Source: Piper betle
Taxonomy: Eukaryota > Streptophyta > Magnoliopsida > Piperales > Piperaceae
Assembly: GCA_033002965.1 (NCBI GenBank)
Contig: JAURVB010010168.1
Location: forward strand, 1 to 64,000
DNA length: 64,000 bases
Reading direction: 5' to 3'
A program made the position numbers and the translations under genes. Below, in pieces: positions 60,880 through 64,000 of this stretch; the stretch's first letter is position 1; each line of letters opens with the position of its first letter. The notes under the pieces were generated by a model that did not search any database, was not told the origin of the DNA, and saw nothing but the letters and a program-made list of their open reading frames with translations.

Positions 60880-62072
60880 CTATAGCTGTGTGCGAATGTT
60901 TAGCTCGGGGATGGCAATCAATATTACTGTGTACCAGCTATCGGTGTTATGTTATCTATGCGTGCTTCAACTATATGGTATCGTTTGTAAAACTTCGTAC
61001 TCTTAATCTTGAACTATATATCTTCTATCTATGTACATTTTTCAGGTTACGAAGTTGTATTCTGGTTTTATATAAACTTCTGGTTTTATATAAACTAAGC
61101 AGGCTTCTACACAATGTGCGGTTTACTTTAGATATTGACTTTAGTTTTATAAATAAATTTTCATTCAATAATAAAATTGTGTATAATAGTTTAATATCTT
61201 AGAGAAATATTGCATTAGATTGTAATTTTGAAAAGATACCCAATTAGAATTGGTGGATAGATTATAATAATTTAAGTTATTATTATTATTATTTAATTAA
61301 TTGAATCTCATACTTGTAATCAATGGCCAACTTTTAGATCCCTTTATTAATAAGATTAGCTATTTAATTGGATGCTAATTTAGTGAAGTAATGAAGTTCG
61401 AATGTATGTTATCATTTGTTAGAACTTCGTTTAGTACTAGCTTGTAATTTCTAATTTTGTACTTTACATGTTTATGCAAATTAGTAATCTAGTTATATCT
61501 TCTCATGTATTATCAAATAGCGTTTTAGAAATACTGTAATGAAAGGAAATTTGGAACTTGGTAATTTTGTTTATGGGAACTTGCAAAGCATATATAAAAA
61601 AATTAGGCATATATAGTTATTTTTTGGAAAACTATATTTCTTTGTAAATTTCATCTATTTTTCAAAATGTTTCTGCCCATCACACTATACATGCTCGATT
61701 CAATTTTATGCTTTTTATATTTTATTATACTTTAAAAGACTAATATATTCAAATTATAATTATTAATACCCTTGTTAGAATTAGAATTGCAAAACTTGAG
61801 CTTTTTGCCTGATAGTTTAAGCTTTGGTTTGGTCACGACCAGGCTTTTCTTTCCGCATATTTATGTATGGTATGTATTTATGATTTACGAACTTAGTCTC
61901 TCTCGCTGTTCAATACGACCCGACCTGACTGGACAATACGCTGTCTTAGTTCTTAATTTTGGTTTTATTTGAGTTTAGCCTAGTTGGGTTTACGATTGAA
62001 CCCTTCACAAGTCTAGGTTACTTGTAGGTGTTTCAAAACCCTTTTGGTCGATCCCATCCCTAGGATCCCCTG
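60880..62072. other. 3' flank of the receptor kinase
   Basis: Presumed 3' UTR and about 0.9 kb of AT-rich spacer. No further gene. A 'tctggttttatataaact' unit is repeated twice at 61062 and 61080. Confidence 0.5.
61170..61175 (+). terminator. Candidate polyadenylation signal of the receptor kinase
   Basis: AATAAA about 290 bp after the stop codon, with an earlier AAATAAA at 61150. Distance fits a plant 3' UTR; unproven. Confidence 0.35.
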
Positions 62073-63690
62073 TGTAAAACCGAGGCCATCCGCTCAGGGT
62101 TTTATTGTCAGTTTTGTTTTTACCCAAATCAGATTTGTCGGGTCCGACCCTTCTTGTCGTGGTTTGTATATTGTATGGTGTATGTAAGTCTGGCCTTGGC
62201 CACTTTCGGGACTCGGTACGCCTCTTTGGATACTACATGCCAAGATTTTAATGTTTGGTTGAGTTGAGCCATATATAGTTAGATGCTACGACCTTGTCCT
62301 TGCGTGTCTTTTTTGTACTTGTCATATATTTGATAACCTGTTTGACCATCCTAACCCCCCTAGGAACCTGCAGTGCACTTCTCGAGGTGGGCCCGATCAC
62401 TTTAGGGTAAAAACCCTAAGTTTTTGAGTTTTGGACTAACCCAACCCATACTTCTTTAGCCAACCCAACCCATATATCTTTATCTAATCCAACTCATACC
62501 TCTTTTAGTATGGCACCCATACTTATGACATCACGAAGCCGACCCATACTTCTTTATCTAACCCATACCTTTTTAGGTTGGACACCATACCTATGACAAC
62601 ACTAAACCAACCACATGTTTTCTATAAAACTCTTCCCTTCCTTCACCTTTTCACAATTTCTCCTTCCTTCTTCACCTCCAACAACCTTTTTCTCCTCTCC
62701 TTAGCTTTCTTCTTTCTCTTTGGAGCTCCAATCACCCGCCTCCATGTTTCTAGCCTCCTAGGTGGTACGCTTTGAAGTTGGATGCCTCAAAAGACATCCC
62801 TTTAGTTTTCCCTCGTTAGTTTCATGTTTGTGCTGCTTCTATTGCTTATTGTTTGATGTTTCTTGCTTGCATTTTTTGTATTTTTTAAAATTTTTAGACA
62901 TTTTCATAGTGTGGATTTGCATGTTGGGAGCATCTTTAGTACTCATGTATCTTATTTGATTATGTAAATAAATAGATATATTTTTATAATGAATGAAGCT
63001 CAATGATCTTCATTGTTCGGTAGAAAAATTATATTGTGGCACTAGAGTCATAACATGTATATCTACAACTTTCACGTTGGGCATTCTACCTGCCATGACC
63101 TAGAATTTACATGTATGAGGGTAAATTGAGGAAATGTGGCAACTTTCACCATTACAGTGACATAAGCCCCCTTTCTCAAATTTTTACTCTCTGACCTTGT
63201 AGGATATGTTGATGCAAAGAATACAATTTTGTTCATGGTGATGTTAGGAGTTTGTGGTAAAGTTTTTAGCCTAATCTAACCACTAAATAATCATGAACAT
63301 CACTATTAAGTAAGCCTTATGTTTCCTATGCTGTGTGTGACTGTGAACATTATCTGTGATTATGTTATATGCTATACCACCAATTTAAAGCTAATAAAAG
63401 CTGGTAAAAATATATGATGCTCCAATAGGTGTCTAATTGAAATATATAAGTTTTGGGAATGGGTAAAAATCATCTATATATGTTTGGGAGGTGTTTACCC
63501 AGATAGTGTAAAGATGCACGATGAATACCCTTTTTTTACTCTGGTTTTAAATTACCTTAAAGTAGGTTAATGGTGTCCGATTTGAGTAAAATTTGGTCCA
63601 CACCTTACCCTATTCCTTAGTAGAACCATAACCAATTTTGGAGTCATTTGGGTAGTTTTCCAATTTTATTTATGAATTTCTAATTTGATT
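62073..63690 (+). mobile_element. LTR-B 5' block (truncated)
   Basis: Start TGTAAAACCGAGGCC at 62073, then 'gggtccgacccttcttgtcg' (62140), the CCCATAC palindromic phrases (62450-62600), the pyrimidine-rich tract and the 'gatgcctcaaaagacatccctt' phrase (62780), in the order of the copy at 13690. It breaks at about 63690, where reversed core-block sequence begins. Confidence 0.75.
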
Positions 63691-64000
63691 ACACGTCCGA
63701 ATAACTACCAGTAAAACATTAAGCTTTCAAATGGGTATATCCTTACCCACGGGAACTTAGGAAACTTTAGAATGACCTCACAATGGGTGGTAACCAAACA
63801 TACTTAAACGAGTGTCAGCACACATGCATGGCTAATATTTAATTTCATTCATACAATACTTACACCCTCATATCCTCTATATTACACCTACGATGGCACT
63901 CGAATGGCAAAAGGAATGGTTAACTTAGTGCCATAAATTTCGAAAATGTGTTGTGTTACATAATACCTTGATACTCTGTACTACCTCAGGGTTTGAAGGA
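63691..64000 (-). mobile_element. LTR core block, reversed, running off the window
   Basis: Its complement matches the core block: 'ccttcaaaccctgaggtagt', 'acaacacattttcgaaatt', 'atatgagggtgtaag' and 'ttgtgaggtcattctaaagtt' (compare 28965-29200 and 16420-16650). Confidence 0.7.

Noticed and set aside
1..64000. tRNA, rRNA or other structured RNA genes
   Set aside because: I saw no convincing tRNA boxes or rRNA cores by reading; a covariance-model scan was not possible, so small RNA genes could be missed.

Overview
This window looks like nuclear DNA of a flowering plant. It is AT-rich, has almost no long reading frames, and is packed with LTR-retrotransposon remnants of plant lineages (Athila-type and chromovirus-type Ty3/gypsy, TRIMs, long non-coding LTR elements). 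It holds one convincing protein-coding gene, a 13-exon receptor kinase with canonical plant splice sites. The species cannot be determined from the sequence.

Layout. 1-35690 is a mosaic of one LTR superfamily in both orientations. I call its two forms LTR-A and LTR-B. They share a central block with a TATA-like core but have different 5' and 3' blocks. The best-preserved member is a probable non-autonomous (LARD-like) element: 5' LTR 26500-29562, tRNA-Met-type primer site, about 3.2 kb of non-coding interior, polypurine tract, and a truncated 3' LTR from 32728. Nested or interspersed in this mosaic are a complete TRIM with a 5-bp target duplication (2316-2779), a 33-bp/98-bp higher-order minisatellite (5077-5745), and two broken chromovirus pol fragments in opposite orientations (6840-7442 minus, 7640-8547 plus).

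36838-45990 is a decayed Athila-lineage element: gag zinc knuckle, protease, reverse transcriptase, RNase H and integrase, all with stops and frameshifts. An 826-bp GC-rich insertion with a 9-bp direct repeat splits the integrase. The element continues with a triplicated purine-rich repeat, a possible internal polypurine tract and intron, and a broken third ORF carrying a plant-transposon-type domain and a PCNA-binding-like motif. 46000-52400 is mostly unassigned, with a degenerate tandem TRIM and a candidate copia-type LTR.

52429-60879 is the genic island. A tandem duplication of about 465 bp, its second copy hit by a 211-bp solo LTR, lies directly upstream of a malectin-like/LRR receptor kinase. 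Splicing 13 exons gives an uninterrupted 939-residue protein with intact kinase catalytic residues. About 1.2 kb after its stop codon the LTR-B family resumes and runs to the window edge.

The gene is likely the only functional protein-coding locus here; everything else I recognise is transposon-derived and mostly dead. Repeat boundaries and family relations were judged by eye, without alignment software.
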